Assembly: GCF_004664715.2 (NCBI RefSeq)
Contig: NC_051069.1
Span: 11,046,501 to 11,110,500, forward strand
From: Peromyscus leucopus
Lineage: Eukaryota > Chordata > Mammalia > Rodentia > Cricetidae
Direction: 5' to 3'
DNA length: 64,000 nt
Each line of letters begins with the position of its first letter. Position 1 is the stretch's first letter. The translations under genes were made by a program, and so were the position numbers. Shown here one piece after another: positions 10,310-19,924 of this stretch. The notes below the pieces were generated by a model. It was given only the letters and a program-made list of their open reading frames with translations. It was not told the origin of the DNA and searched no databases.

Positions 10310-11350
10310 CTTTTGCATATATCTCCCAAAAAGGCAGGATGCCTGGGGGTCTGTGAGTGGGGGTACTCACAATCTGCACCCCGAGCCTCAGTCTCCTTAT
10401 CCATACAGTGAGTCCGGTAACCTGTGTCCTCTAAGTGGTGATGCTCCGTGGGTCCTCCTGAGGGCATGGCCTCAGCGGAGGCACAGGACCGGCAGGAAGG
10501 GCAGTTACTGGTGTTAGCTGTGGCCCCTGGGTGTGGGGGAAGGTTGAGGGCTCAAGGGTGGGACATGTCTGACCTGTTGACTCTACTTGTAAGATGGAAG
10601 GAGAGTAGTCTCTTGCTTCTGAGCCTCAGCCTCCTGCACACGTGCGCAGCTGTGGAGACCAGCACAGGCCCTGATTTGAGTTCCTGAAGTTACACTATAG
10701 TACTCTGATAGCTGACTGGGGTTGGGCAGGAGCCTTCCAGTGGCCAAGGTGCCGTCTCTAGACTTCTCAGGCTCCCTAGCTCGTGCTCCTGCTGCCTAAG
10801 TCCAGAGGTCTTTCCAGGGAGCATGGGGAGAGGCCCGCTTCCCTGGAGTGCCCCTGTCTTCCAGGCTCTGCACACTCTATTGACTGCTGAATTGCCTTCC
10901 AGGAGCAAGGCCTAGATACCCCAAATCAATTTGCTAAAAGCCAATTTCTCAAATGATCAATTCATTGAATGACTAATTTGCCATGGGTTGAGGGTTCATT
11001 TTTTTATGTTGTAGTTTCCCAGTGACTTTACACAGAAGTTCTGGTGCTGGGATTCTGTGTGAGCGTCATTCCACATTCCATATTTCATATTTCAAGGGCA
11101 AATGTGCCCTGCTCCCAGACTGCCTGGTTCTGACTCTGCCTGTGAGGAGAGGTTTTCTTCAATGCATTTTCTGTCTTCTATGTTTCCTGACAGATCTGAC
11201 TCCATGTTGGTCTTTGGATGTCAGCAATGATTGCAGATTTTGATGGGGTGGAGGCGTGGGCCTAATTAATGACAGGGCTCAGAATGTGCATGGGGTCAAT
11301 AGAAGGGATGAAAATGATACACATTGAATAGCTAAGTTTATGATCTAGGC
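10310..11350. other. Unique sequence
   Basis: No repeat recognised. GC-richer to about 10900, then AT-richer. The open frames are short and uninformative. Confidence 0.5.
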
Positions 11351-11471
11351 CATGTACATGTATGTATATATACATATATGTATATACATATACAATTGTT
11401 TGAGATAGCTATATGTATGTGTGTGTGCATCTCTGTGTGTGTCTATATCTGTGTTTATGTCTATGTATATG
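11351..11471. repeat. Degenerate TATG/TGTC simple-sequence tract
   Basis: A mix of TATATACATA, TATGTG and TGTGTC units without a perfect array. It runs directly into the TGTGGTGG start of the MaLR LTR. Confidence 0.8.
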
Positions 11472-12192
11472 TGTGGTGGTTTGAATGAGAATGGCCGCCA
11501 TAGTCTCCTATATTTGAATGCTTGGTCCACAGTTGGTGGAACTGTTTGGGCAGGATTAGGAGGTGTGGCCTTGTTGGAAGAGATGTGTCACTGGGGTTAG
11601 GCTCTGAGGTTCAAAACCCATGCCCTCTCACTCTGCCTCTTGCTTGTGGATCAGATGTAAGCTCTCAGCTATTGCTCCAGGTTCATGGTTGCCCCGCCTG
11701 CAGGGCTTCACCGGGTTCTCGAGCACCCTAAGGAGGGAATGTAGGGACAGGAGATACAAAGGAAAAGACACCAAGTCTAGATTCTGATCAAGGTGCCACT
11801 TTATTTCCTTCCACAAAGGTTTATATAGTTCCGCAGGGTGGGGGGAGCAAGAAGCTGTCATCTGCATAAGGTGGGGCAAGCTAACAGGATGTTTGTATAG
11901 GATGTTTACAGGGTGAGAGGGTCAAGGGCTCTGACTCAATGTCCTGTTGCTAGGCAACCTGACTGTAAGATGATCTAGTTCCATGTCTTATGGGGGTCTG
12001 TATTTTTCTACTAACTAGAGATTCTGTCCTTGTCCCTGACACATGCCTGCCTGCCTGATGCCATGTTCCCGCCATGATAGTCATGGGCTTTAACCCTCCG
12101 GAACCATGAACCTCCGAATAAAATGTTTTCTTTTATAAGTTGCCTTGGTCATAGTGTTTTGTCACAACAATGGAAACTAAGCAACTAAGATA
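11472..12192 (+). mobile_element. ORR1/MT-type MaLR LTR, interrupted by a younger LTR
   Basis: Recognisable motifs in order: TGTGGTGGTTTGAATGAGAA, GATTAGGAGGTGTGGCCTTG, GTGTCACTGGGG, GTAAGCTCTCAGCTATTGC, then after a 354-bp insertion CATGCCTGCCTGCCTGATGC, GAACCATGAACCTC, AATAAAATG, TTTATAAGTTGCCTTGGTC and an end near ACTAAGATA. The same family occurs at 39841-40224 and 56878-57244 (+) and 60685-60957 (-). Confidence 0.85.
11688..12041 (-). mobile_element. LTR nested inside the MaLR copy
   Basis: CATG sits at both edges (11684-11687 and 12042-12045), and the MaLR consensus resumes exactly at the right-hand CATG. On the minus strand the insert begins TGTCAGGGAC, carries a TATA box (TATATAA, + strand TTATATAG near 11822) and AAATAAAG, and ends in GGGGCAACC. 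That is a standard LTR layout. The left boundary could shift by two bases to give a canonical TG/CA end. No interior is present. Confidence 0.7.
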
Positions 12193-12261
12193 ATATGTAT
12201 ATGATCTCATCATTTAAAATTCCGTTGTAATGGTCACTGAAATACTGAGCATTTCTAACTG

Positions 12262-12621
12262 AGAGGTCTCTGCTACTGTAACACAATGCTCCTCACAGTC
12301 AACTTATTAGTAGGAAAAGTCCATTTGGCTCGAGGTTCCATAGAATTCTTTGTGTAGTTCCTAGGCTGGGTTGCATTGAGCCTGTGTTAGCCTAGGAAGT
12401 CATGTGGAGGGCACGTGAGCTCTCTATTGACCTCACACCATCCAAGAAGCAATGAGGAAGAAAGGAGAAGACGGAGTTCCCACAAGTCTCTTGGAACCTA
12501 CTTATTCTGTGACCAATTTCCTTCCACTAGGCTCTACCTTTTGAAGACTCTGCCGCCTCCCAGGAGAGTGATAGGCTGGGGAGCAAGCCTTTACCACAGT
12601 GACCTTTGGGGGCATTTATAG
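12262..12621 (-). mobile_element. MaLR-like LTR, diverged
   Basis: The + strand shows the complement of a MaLR pattern: CTGCTACTGTAACACAATGC at the left, GAAGTCATGTGGAGGGCACG in the middle and CTTTGGGGGCATTTATAGG at the right. It is diverged and the boundaries are approximate. The following 12622-13028 is AT-rich unique sequence with nothing recognised. Confidence 0.5.
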
Positions 12622-13026
12622 GAAGCACAGCAAGAGGAAGCCTTTTATTCAATTACCTGCTAAATTTTAGACTCGGAGGTTAGTCAGAGCCACTTGTAAT
12701 GACTCAAAGCCAGCAACTTAAATCTTGCACTATGGAAAAAGATCAATTATTCTAGCCTTCGATTTTCCTCTGTCTATTGTTTATTGCTCTCTCTACACCT
12801 TCATCTATAGCAAGCAATTCAGGAAAAACAGACACATCCCACATGGTTTTGTGAGGACAAGTTTGTCGTCAATGTCTCCTTCTTAGTTATTCTCAACTGT
12901 GTTTGTAGCTATCCACAGTCTTGTCTCTTTTGAAGGCTGCGTCACCCATCTTCCTTGTCTTTTCATAGGGTCACCACGGGGTCTTGAATAGAACAGTGTG
13001 CAGATGAGTTCTGGGCAAGTTGGTTA

Positions 13027-13028
<2 letters not shown>

Positions 13029-13062
<34 letters not shown>
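13029..13062. repeat. (TG)n microsatellite abutting an LTR end
   Basis: A perfect TG run of about 34 bp meets the TGTAAA terminus of the minus-strand LTR at 13061. The LTR either inserted into the array or the array grew from the terminal CACA. Confidence 0.95.
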
Positions 13063-13067
<5 letters not shown>

Positions 13068-13535
13068 AAATTTCTAAATGGTCTTACTAAATAAAAAACA
13101 CAGAGCCAGAAATTTGGGTTAAAGCCTTAGCGAGATCAGGGAAATACAGAAAGCCACCAGCTAACCTCACCTCACTAACTCTGCAGCTTCCAAGGAGTGC
13201 GACTTCCTGTCTACCCAGGCTTATATGCCTCGCTTTTCTGCTCTCTCATTGGCTCTTAGCCCAACTACTTCACTTCCTCTTCCTACACAACTCTGTCACT
13301 GTCTGTCTGTCTGTACAGATCTTCAGGTCTCTATGGTTGGTACTGGGAGTAAAGGCATGTGTCACTACACTGGGCTCTGTTCCCTCATGTGGCCTTGAAC
13401 ACACAGAGATCCTGCCTGCTAAGGGATTAAGAACAGGTGCTGCCTGACTTCTCTGTTTACTTAAAATGGCTGACCTTTCCCCCCTGATCTCCAGGTAAAG
13501 CTTCATTTATTAATGCACAAATAAAATATCACACA
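13061..13535 (-). mobile_element. 3' LTR of a truncated ERV, same family as the two solo LTRs
   Basis: On the minus strand it starts TGTGTGATATTTTATTTG directly after a polypurine tract and ends TTTACA, length 475 bp. It has AATAAA near the 5' end (+ 13506-13511), CCAAT (+ 13248-13252) and CATATAAG (+ 13220-13227). A B1-like CACATGCCTTTACTCCCAGT segment lies near 13352-13370. The stretch from the B1-like part through GTCTGTACAGACAG to the CCAAT/TATA region parallels 45349-45806. Confidence 0.8.
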
Positions 13536-13770
13536 TTCCCCCTTTTTTGTCTAATAAAGTAAAAATAAAAAGTTATAACTAATATAAGAAAAACTATATA
13601 CAATAAATGTAATAACTATATACAATATATAAGCCATAAATACATCAGTAATGTCTAGTCCATTTGCATTTGACAAATTCAGAGAAAATATTCCATTATC
13701 TATCATATTTTGGTGAGTCCAAGATGTACCTAATTCACTTTCTATCCTAACTTATGTTACCAACATGGGT
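13536..13770 (-). mobile_element. Polypurine tract and ERV 3' interior remnant
   Basis: On the minus strand, AAAAAAGGGGGAA (complement of 13536-13549) lies immediately upstream of the LTR, as a polypurine tract should. Further upstream is about 220 bp of AT-rich sequence with repeated TATATAGTT/TTGTATATAG motifs and no open reading frame. The rest of the provirus and the 5' LTR are absent, so this is a truncated, non-functional remnant. Confidence 0.7.
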
Positions 13771-13814
13771 GCACACTGGAAGGCTAGCCAGATGTCTTCC
13801 TCTGCTTTTCCCCA

Positions 13815-14063
13815 CCTTATTTTTCGAGGCAGGGTCTCTCACTGAACCTGGAACTCACTGACTGAGCTAAGTGAGCTGGCCAGCGAGCCCCAGGAATCCT
13901 CTTGTCTGCCTCCACAGTGCTGAGATTACAGGCCCAGGCATCTGCCTTGTTTTTATTTTATTTTATGTTATTTTATTTTATTTCACGTGGGTTCTAAGGA
14001 TTGAACTTGGATCCTCACATTTGTATGGTGAGCACTTGGCTGACTGATCCATCTCCCTAGTCT
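13815..14063 (-). mobile_element. B-family composite SINE with internal (TTTTA)n
   Basis: The complement of a B1-like body (GAGGCAGGGTCTCTCACTG, CAGCGAGCCCCAGGAATCC, GTGCTGAGATTACAGG) is joined to a tRNA-like head (GGATTGAACTTGGATCCTCA, CTGATCCATCTCCCTAGTC). A TTTTA pentanucleotide run at 13949-13985 sits in the linker between them. Confidence 0.75.
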
Positions 14064-14589
14064 CAAGTTAGCTAATTTTACTGAATCTCAGTGTCTTCCT
14101 CCATAGAGCATGGCTAAAGACACCTACCCAATGTGTCTTCAGTGTGTATGACAGGAGAATCTGGGAGGGAGAATGTCACAGTTCCTCACAGAATGGTAGA
14201 AATAGAGGGTGAATCTGACTTGAATTGTGGCAAGAACATGTCTCAATGTGCATCATTCTTCACAAGAGAGAGGGCCTGGGCCAAGTTCTAGGGCAGAGAT
14301 GTCCCTTGTGGAGACTCCCCTCAGGTTCTCTACCTGTCCATTCTTCCTGGCTGGAAACCCTGCTTCTCCTCCATCCTCACCCCAGGCTCCTCTAACCTGT
14401 AGGACTCTAAGTTCTAACCACACTATTTCCAGACTTCCAGAATGTCCCGTATTACCTCCTTTCTCAGGAAAATCTGTTCCCACTTTTCTGTCTCCCTGCT
14501 ACAATCCATTCCAGGTCTCCACTAAACTATCAGCACCCCCAGTGAATGCTCTGTCATAGCATCTTGACTGACTCTGCAGAGATAACTCT
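14064..14589. other. Unique sequence
   Basis: No repeat recognised. A 110-codon + strand frame (14227-14559) is proline/serine-rich and overlaps a minus-strand frame. I see no splice context for either and do not call a gene. Confidence 0.45.
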
Positions 14590-14780
14590 ATTTTTAAACT
14601 TAGGTTTTTATTTGTTTATTTTGATTGCATGTGCATGTGTGTTCTCACTCTATAGTGCGCATGTGGAGGTCAGAAGAGAGTGTGTGAAGTCAGTTCTCGC
14701 CTTCCACCATCCTGGGATCAAACTCAGGATGTCTGGCTTGGGGTGAGGTGCCTTCACTTGCTGGCCCATCTTGCCAGCTC
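14590..14780 (-). mobile_element. B3 SINE
   Basis: Complement of B3: TTTTTATTTGTTTATTTTG tail, GTGGAGGTCAGAAGAGAG and TCAGTTCTCGCCTTCCACC body, CTGGCCCATCTTGCCAGC head. Confidence 0.85.
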
Positions 14781-16109
14781 CTCATTATAACAAAGATCAC
14801 AATAGTTAACTTGTGCTTGGTCAAGGCCTGCCCCTTTGCTGTTGTGTGACTATTCTGACTCGGAGGCCATGGTTGTCCTGTGTGCTGTGGCATGCCAGCA
14901 TTTAGCATCATGCCCAACACTTAGTGGGCTCTTAGTAACCACCTGTGAGTGAGCCAATGAGCGGCTGATAGTGGCTGACGGTCCACTTTGGTGCAAGAGT
15001 TAGCTGTTTCTCTCCTTGGCTCATTGATTCTTCTTTCAGTTCAGGTCTCTGCTGCCTCCGCTCTAGGGCTGTACTCAGTCGGTTTGTAAACACTCTGTGA
15101 GTTACAGAGGCAGCCTGAGAGACACAATGTAAGGTCTGTAATTCGTAGAGCAGGAAGACAGCTCTGGGGCTGGGTGACTGGTGGGGGGCACTAACAGCTG
15201 AGGAAGGCCTGGCCTATTCCACCAGCAGTCCTATAAGGACCTTGGTCATCCCTCTGCACTCAGGGTTTTTGGCATCATGAGTGAGCAAGGTCCTTTCTCC
15301 AGAGGTCTGCTCCTTTCCAAGCCAACCCCGGATAACTTCTGCAGAGAAAGGATTGCAGCTGCCAGAGTGCCCCAGGGTTGGGCATGGACCTCGCTCGCCT
15401 GCCTAGGCAACTGGATGAGGCATACCCGGTCGGCATAGACTTGAGCTTTGCCACTTCAGCTTCTCACAGGACCCTGTCCCCTTCAGCCCTCACCTGGCCT
15501 GAGCTGCTGCAGGAGGCAGCTGGTCATTCTGTCTTGCATTGCAGGTGAGGGGAGGTGGTTCTTTTAGACTCCTGCTGTTACAGAGAACCCAATGGGCAGA
15601 CTGTAGACTGTCTGTCTGTCTGTCTGTCTCTCCCTTAGAAGTATTTTATGGAACCAGAGAACCCTGGGGAGGGATAAGGGCAAGCTAGTTCAACATGACC
15701 TTTGCAAGACAGGGGCCTGAGACCAGAGGTAAACATTGATGCCCAGACTCACCCGTCATGCTTCTCAATGCTTATCTTCAGTTTAGAATATTGAATGTCG
15801 GTGTCTTAAGCCATATCCATTTATCCATGTGGGAGTCTGTGACAAACAGCTGAGAGCTAGGCCCCAAGGGAGTAGGAAGGAGGACAGAAGCCTGAGGTAG
15901 GAAAGCTTGAGAGGGCCGGGGCCTATTTCTCTGCTACTACACTGGCTGTGGCCTCTGATGAGCTGTTTGCTCCTCGGGGTCTCCTGTGGAACTGTAGCTC
16001 TGTTCTTGGGTGCTACTGGCTGGGAGAGGTGTCACCACAAGATAGAGGTGGGTATGTCTGTAGGAGGATATTCATGTGGTCCTAAAATTCATAGGTCACA
16101 GTCCTCAGC
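14781..16109. other. Unique sequence with a short (TGTC)n run
   Basis: No interspersed repeat recognised. A TGTC tetranucleotide run lies at 15609-15631. The sequence 15515-15548 combines an acceptor-like TCTTGCATTGCAG with GTGAGG, but no open frame supports an exon. Confidence 0.5.
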
Positions 16110-16306
16110 TCCACTGTGATTGAATTTTGAGGTGGGGATGTTGAAGAAATAATTAAAATGAAATGAGGTCATCAGGATGGGACCTGATCTGATGGGATTG
16201 GGCTCCTTATAAGAGAGATACCAGAGATCAATCAACCAATTAACCAATTTCTGCTCTCTCAATCTACCGATCTATTTCTGCTCTCTCTCTTGCCCCCCAT
16301 GAGTTC

Positions 16307-16358
<52 letters not shown>

Positions 16359-16542
16359 CAGGTATGATTGTATGTGTGTGTGCATGTGTGCACAGAGGCC
16401 AGAGGCCAGTCTCCAGTGTAGTTCCTCAGACACATGTTCATGTATCTCAGATACAAGTTCCATGTGTCTTTTATTTTTGAGACAAAGTCTCTCACTGGCC
16501 TGGAACTCATCAATGCAGTAGGTTAGTGATACACATATATAC

Positions 16543-16574
<32 letters not shown>

Positions 16575-16835
16575 TCTGGGGATTGAACTCAGATCCTTGC
16601 CTTGAAGCCACCTCATGTACCAGCCCTCGCCATGTGTCCTTGCACAGAGGAACCTGAAGGTATAGAAGGAAGGCAACCCTCTACAAGCTGTCAACAGAAT
16701 GTGCTGGAACTTTGCACTTGCACTTCCAGCCTCCAGAACTGTGAAGAAATCAACTTCTTTTGCTTAAGCCACCAGCCTATGGTGTTTTGTCATGGCTGCT
16801 TGCACTGTTTACAAAGAAAGCCCAGTTTACAAAGT
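16110..16835 (+). mobile_element. MLT1/MST-like MaLR LTR split by a SINE and microsatellites
   Basis: The left part (16110-16240) carries GAGGTGGGGATGTTG, AATGAGGTCATCAGGATGGG and GGCTCCTTATAAGAGAG. The right part (16622-16835) resumes with CATGTGTCCTTGCACAGAGG, CAGCCTCCAGAACTGTGAAG, TTTTGCTTAAGCCACC and CTATGGTGTTTTGTCATGGC. The order matches an old MaLR LTR read on the + strand. Confidence 0.75.
16305..16612 (-). mobile_element. Composite SINE with two (TG)n arrays, inserted in the MaLR LTR
   Basis: TG arrays lie at 16309-16352 and 16545-16574. Between and beyond them is the complement of a B-type composite: CAGAGGCCAGAGGCC, TTTTTGAGACAAAGTCTCTC, CTGGCCTGGAACTC and CTGGGGATTGAACTCAGATCC. 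Its boundaries coincide with the gap in the MaLR LTR, so it is the younger insertion. Confidence 0.7.
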
Positions 16836-16857
16836 CACTCTGTAATTTGAAGGGTGT

Positions 16858-17277
16858 GTGCTAGCTCATGTCAGCTTGACACCAGCTAGAGCCATTTGGG
16901 AAGAGGGAACCTCAACTGAGACAGTCCCATCACCAGACTGGCCTGTGGGCAAGTCCGTGGTGGCATTTTCTTGACTAATGATTGGTGTGGGAGGGCCCAG
17001 CCCACTGTGGGTGATGCCATCCTGGGTAGGTGGTCCTGGGTGCTACAAGAGAGCAGGCTGAACAGGCCAGGAAAAGTAAGCCAGTAAAGCAGACCCCTCC
17101 GTGGCCTCTGCCTCAGTTCCTGCCTCCAGGTTCCTGTCCTGAGTTCCTGCCCTGGCTTCCCTTTGTGATGGAGTGTGACCTGAGCATTGTAAGCTTAATG
17201 AACCCTTTCCCCCCAGTTTGCTTTTGGTCGTGGTGTTTTATCACAGAAGTAGACACCCTAACTAAGGCAAGTGTCTG
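16858..17277 (+). mobile_element. Rodent LTR-like repeat (type B)
   Basis: In order: GCTAGCTCATGTCAGCTTGA, AGGGAACCTCAACTGAGAC, GGGCCCAGCCCACTGTGGG, GTGGTCCTGGGTGCTAC, CTGCCTCCAGGTTCCTG, TTGGTCGTGGTGTTTTATC and CCCTAACTAAGGC. The same family is at 49932-50300 (+) and 40960-41340 (-). The layout is LTR-like; the formal family name is uncertain. Confidence 0.75.
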
Positions 17278-18159
17278 TCTTGGAGGTTGGGTTGGAGCAG
17301 GAGGCTCTTCACAAGGCAAAGCTGGGAGGGAAGGCCACAGAGATCTTTCTTAGCCACCCCCCCCCATGACCCTAGCTTCTCCAGGGCTCTCCTTGAAGGT
17401 CACCTGTGCCCAGTTTTCCCAAGGCAGTCTGGCTGTTGTTTGGTGGTCCTATCTTATTCCTGCCCTAAATGGCTGACACCATTCCTAGATTCTTGATTAA
17501 GAGCCCACAGGGAAGAAATACACTGAGCAGAAATACTGTGTGAGATAGACAGCCTGATGTTTCCTCTCACATTTGATGGGGAACTACTGACTGTCCCCAG
17601 CACCTTGGAATCCTGTGTTGTCTTCCCCTTCCGCATCCTGGAAATGCTGACTTTGTCAGGCTAACCTGTGGCCTTTGACAGGAGAACACCGCCCTAGCCT
17701 GACATTGCTGAGGCAGCCACTTTATCCCAGGTCACCGCACCTGTCTCCTTGCCTACTGTAGCGCAGTGTGTACCCAATAATGCACCTGAGCCGGCGTGAC
17801 CCTCTGACCCAGCCCAGACCCTTCCATCGAACCTCCCTGGCTCCCTTTTCCTCTCTAATGGGTGTGGTAGGCCCTCCCGTCCCCTCCTGTTCAGAAGCTC
17901 TTCTTTTTCTCCTCTGACCTTCCTGCTGAGAGGAGAGTGAGGCTATCAGGGTGCAGGCTGGAGGGATGGGATGCTGGGAGAAGTGACAGGGCTGGGATCC
18001 CCAGGCTGGGCTGGAAGAAGTCTGAGAGGACCGGTTAAGTTATGGAGTTGAGGATGGGCATGGGAACTCAGATGAAGCCCTGTTCAGGCTGTTGGGTGGG
18101 GTGGGTGGGTGCCTGTGAAACTGGTTGAGAGGCCACAGCCCAGGCACCCTTCTCCCCTA
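17278..18159. other. Unique, moderately GC-rich sequence
   Basis: No repeat recognised. The part from about 17640 to 17830 has several CpGs, including CACCGCCC and GAGCCGGCGTGAC, which is unusual for neutral rodent DNA, but no exon can be supported. Confidence 0.45.
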
Positions 18160-18310
18160 AGAATCCAGTGGTCTCCCGGACTGTGGTTGTCTCCGCTAAA
18201 TAAAGCAGTCACTGTGATTTTGAAACCACGACGGGCTTGTTCCTCTGTGATGGCAACTAATTATGGGCTGTAATTGTCTAAACACAGGGAAGTGTTTTGA
18301 CCTGAATAGT
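18160..18310. other. Candidate conserved non-coding element
   Basis: Repeat-free and locally AT-rich within a GC-rich neighbourhood. It has homeobox-like cores close together (CTAATTATGG near 18257, TGTAATTGTC near 18269) and retained CpGs (AAACCACGACGGG near 18225). No open frame. Regulatory function is inference. Confidence 0.35.
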
Positions 18311-18537
18311 AATAATGAGACCAGTCCTCTCTGATGCCTTCCCACAGCCAGCCACCAGCCATGGACACGTCTCCACACACCCGGTCCTGTTCCACAGGCC
18401 TAGCGCAGACAGAGGTGAAGCCGAGGGCAGAGTCCACTTGAGGGCAGACGGGTCTTGTGTGTGTGGTGATGGGCAGAACCACAGAGGAACCTGAGTCAAA
18501 GCCGCATCTGTGAGCTAGAGTCGTCCCCCCAATCCCT

Positions 18538-18553
18538 CCCCCCCCCCCCCCCC
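18538..18553. repeat. Poly-C run
   Basis: An uninterrupted run of about 16 C, in a wider C-rich stretch from 18525. The length may be inexact in the assembly. Confidence 0.9.
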
Positions 18554-18802
18554 GGCCCCAGAGGTATGGGAAACACACCTGCCCATGGTGGGTATTGGAG
18601 GCAGGATGGCTGTGTTCCCTGTGGGTGAGCAGTCAGCTATGGGGACTTCATTATGAAACCCCACAGAGTCACCGGTGGACACAACTTCAGAGCCTGCCAT
18701 CGGCACCCCGCTTCCGTGCTTGTGACGCCGGAATGACAAGTCCTTTCCTGATGTGGCAACAGTGAGCGTTGGGGATGAGTCAGTAACTCTGAGCGGGGCA
18801 GC

Positions 18803-18978
18803 GTCTGAGCCCCAGATTGTGCCTCCGAAGTGGTCATTCTCTCCACCCTCCACCACCTTCCAGTCCCATGTGGCTTTACTAAAAGCCCAGAGAAGCCTTT
18901 AGAGAGGTCCCCTGCCTCTGTCCCACAGGGCGAGCTATCAGCCCAGATGTGAAACGATCCAGGGTCACTAGGAAGCCA
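18803..18978 (+). repeat. Inverted repeat, left arm (176 bp)
   Basis: It is the reverse complement of 19307-19482 along its full 176 bp with about six mismatches and no gaps. The content is unique, not a known SINE or LTR. The arms are separated by 328 bp. A 188-codon minus-strand frame (18637-19203) crosses this arm but is not conserved in the mirrored copy's context, so I do not call it a gene. Confidence 0.93.
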
Positions 18979-19193
18979 GGACTGGTGCCTGGTTGGCCGC
19001 ATCTCACCCTGCAGATGTGACCTCTGACCCCACCAGCAGACTTGCTTTCTGGGCCCGGCCCCTTGCTCTCTTACCGTTTTCAAATGGTGTCCGTTTCCCG
19101 CCTGTCTTGTCCACCAGCCATCAGAGAATGGGGGTGTGGATAAGCTGCCCCGGCCTTCCAGTGTCCCAGCCTCACCTGGCAGAGGTTCCCATG

Positions 19194-19304
19194 CACATTT
19201 CATGGGCTCTGAGTGCCCAGGGCTCGGCTTGCAGCCAGAGGCTCCGAGAGGATGGATTTCCTGGAGTCAGGTCTTGAAGACAGGTCCCCACCTCTTCTGA
19301 GCCT
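19194..19304 (+). repeat. Direct duplication, copy 1 (111 bp)
   Basis: It matches 19488-19598 at a constant offset of 294 bp with about three mismatches (for example GGCTTGCAGCC against GGTTTGTAGCC). It ends two bases before the right arm of the inverted repeat. Confidence 0.93.
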
Positions 19305-19306
19305 GA

Positions 19307-19482
19307 TGGCTTCCTAGTGACCCTGGTTCGTTTCACATCTGGGCTGATAGCTCGCCCTGTGGGACAGAGGCAGGGGACCTCTCTAAAGGCTTCTCTGGGC
19401 TTTCAGTAAAGCCACATGGGGCTGGAAGGTGGTAGAGGGTGGAGAGAATGACCACTTTGGAGGCACAATCTGGGGCTCAGAC
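19307..19482 (-). repeat. Inverted repeat, right arm (176 bp)
   Basis: Inverted copy of 18803-18978. It lies exactly between the two direct copies (19194-19304 and 19488-19598), so the inverted arm and the direct copies were probably made in one rearrangement or two coupled ones. Confidence 0.93.
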
Positions 19483-19487
19483 TCATA

Positions 19488-19598
19488 CACATTTCATGGG
19501 CTCTGAGTGCCCAGGGCTCGGTTTGTAGCCAGAGGCTCTGAGAGGATGGATTTCCTGGAGTCAGGTCTTGAAGACAGGTCCCCACCTCTTCTGAGCCT
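19488..19598 (+). repeat. Direct duplication, copy 2 (111 bp)
   Basis: Direct copy of 19194-19304. The boundary with unique sequence falls after CTGAGCCT; downstream sequence differs between the copies. Confidence 0.93.
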
Positions 19599-19833
19599 CT
19601 GCTGTTACATCGAACTTGGGCTGGGTCTGCCCTCTGTCCCTTCAAGTCCTCCTGTGCCCCTTTACTGAGGTAGAGCCCACAGGTCCTTTGGTCCTTGTTC
19701 CATTCAGTGATGCTCTAGGCCCAGCAGCTTGACCTGCTGCCTTGATCTAGCTGAATCCCTCTGGGATTGCTCTCACCTCATCTGGGGCAGAGACTGTACC
19801 TTCCTTCCTGGCACCCATGATCCATAATTCCCC

Positions 19834-19924
19834 CTTTCCTTCTTCCCTCCCTTCTATACTTCCTCCCTCCCTCCCTCCCTCCCTCCCTCCCTCCCTCCCT
19901 CCCTTCCTCCCTTCCTTCCTTCCC
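19834..19924. repeat. (TCCC)n pyrimidine tract
   Basis: A TCCC tetranucleotide array with flanking TTCC variation. One strand is pure pyrimidine over most of the length, so it can adopt triplex structure. A 60-codon Gly/Arg/Glu frame on the minus strand is an artefact of the repeat. Confidence 0.93.

Noticed and set aside
18637..19203. 188-codon minus-strand open frame
   Set aside because: It overlaps one arm of a recent inverted duplication and a D1 copy, has no splice or start context, and its composition is unremarkable. Chance is the simpler explanation in GC-rich DNA.
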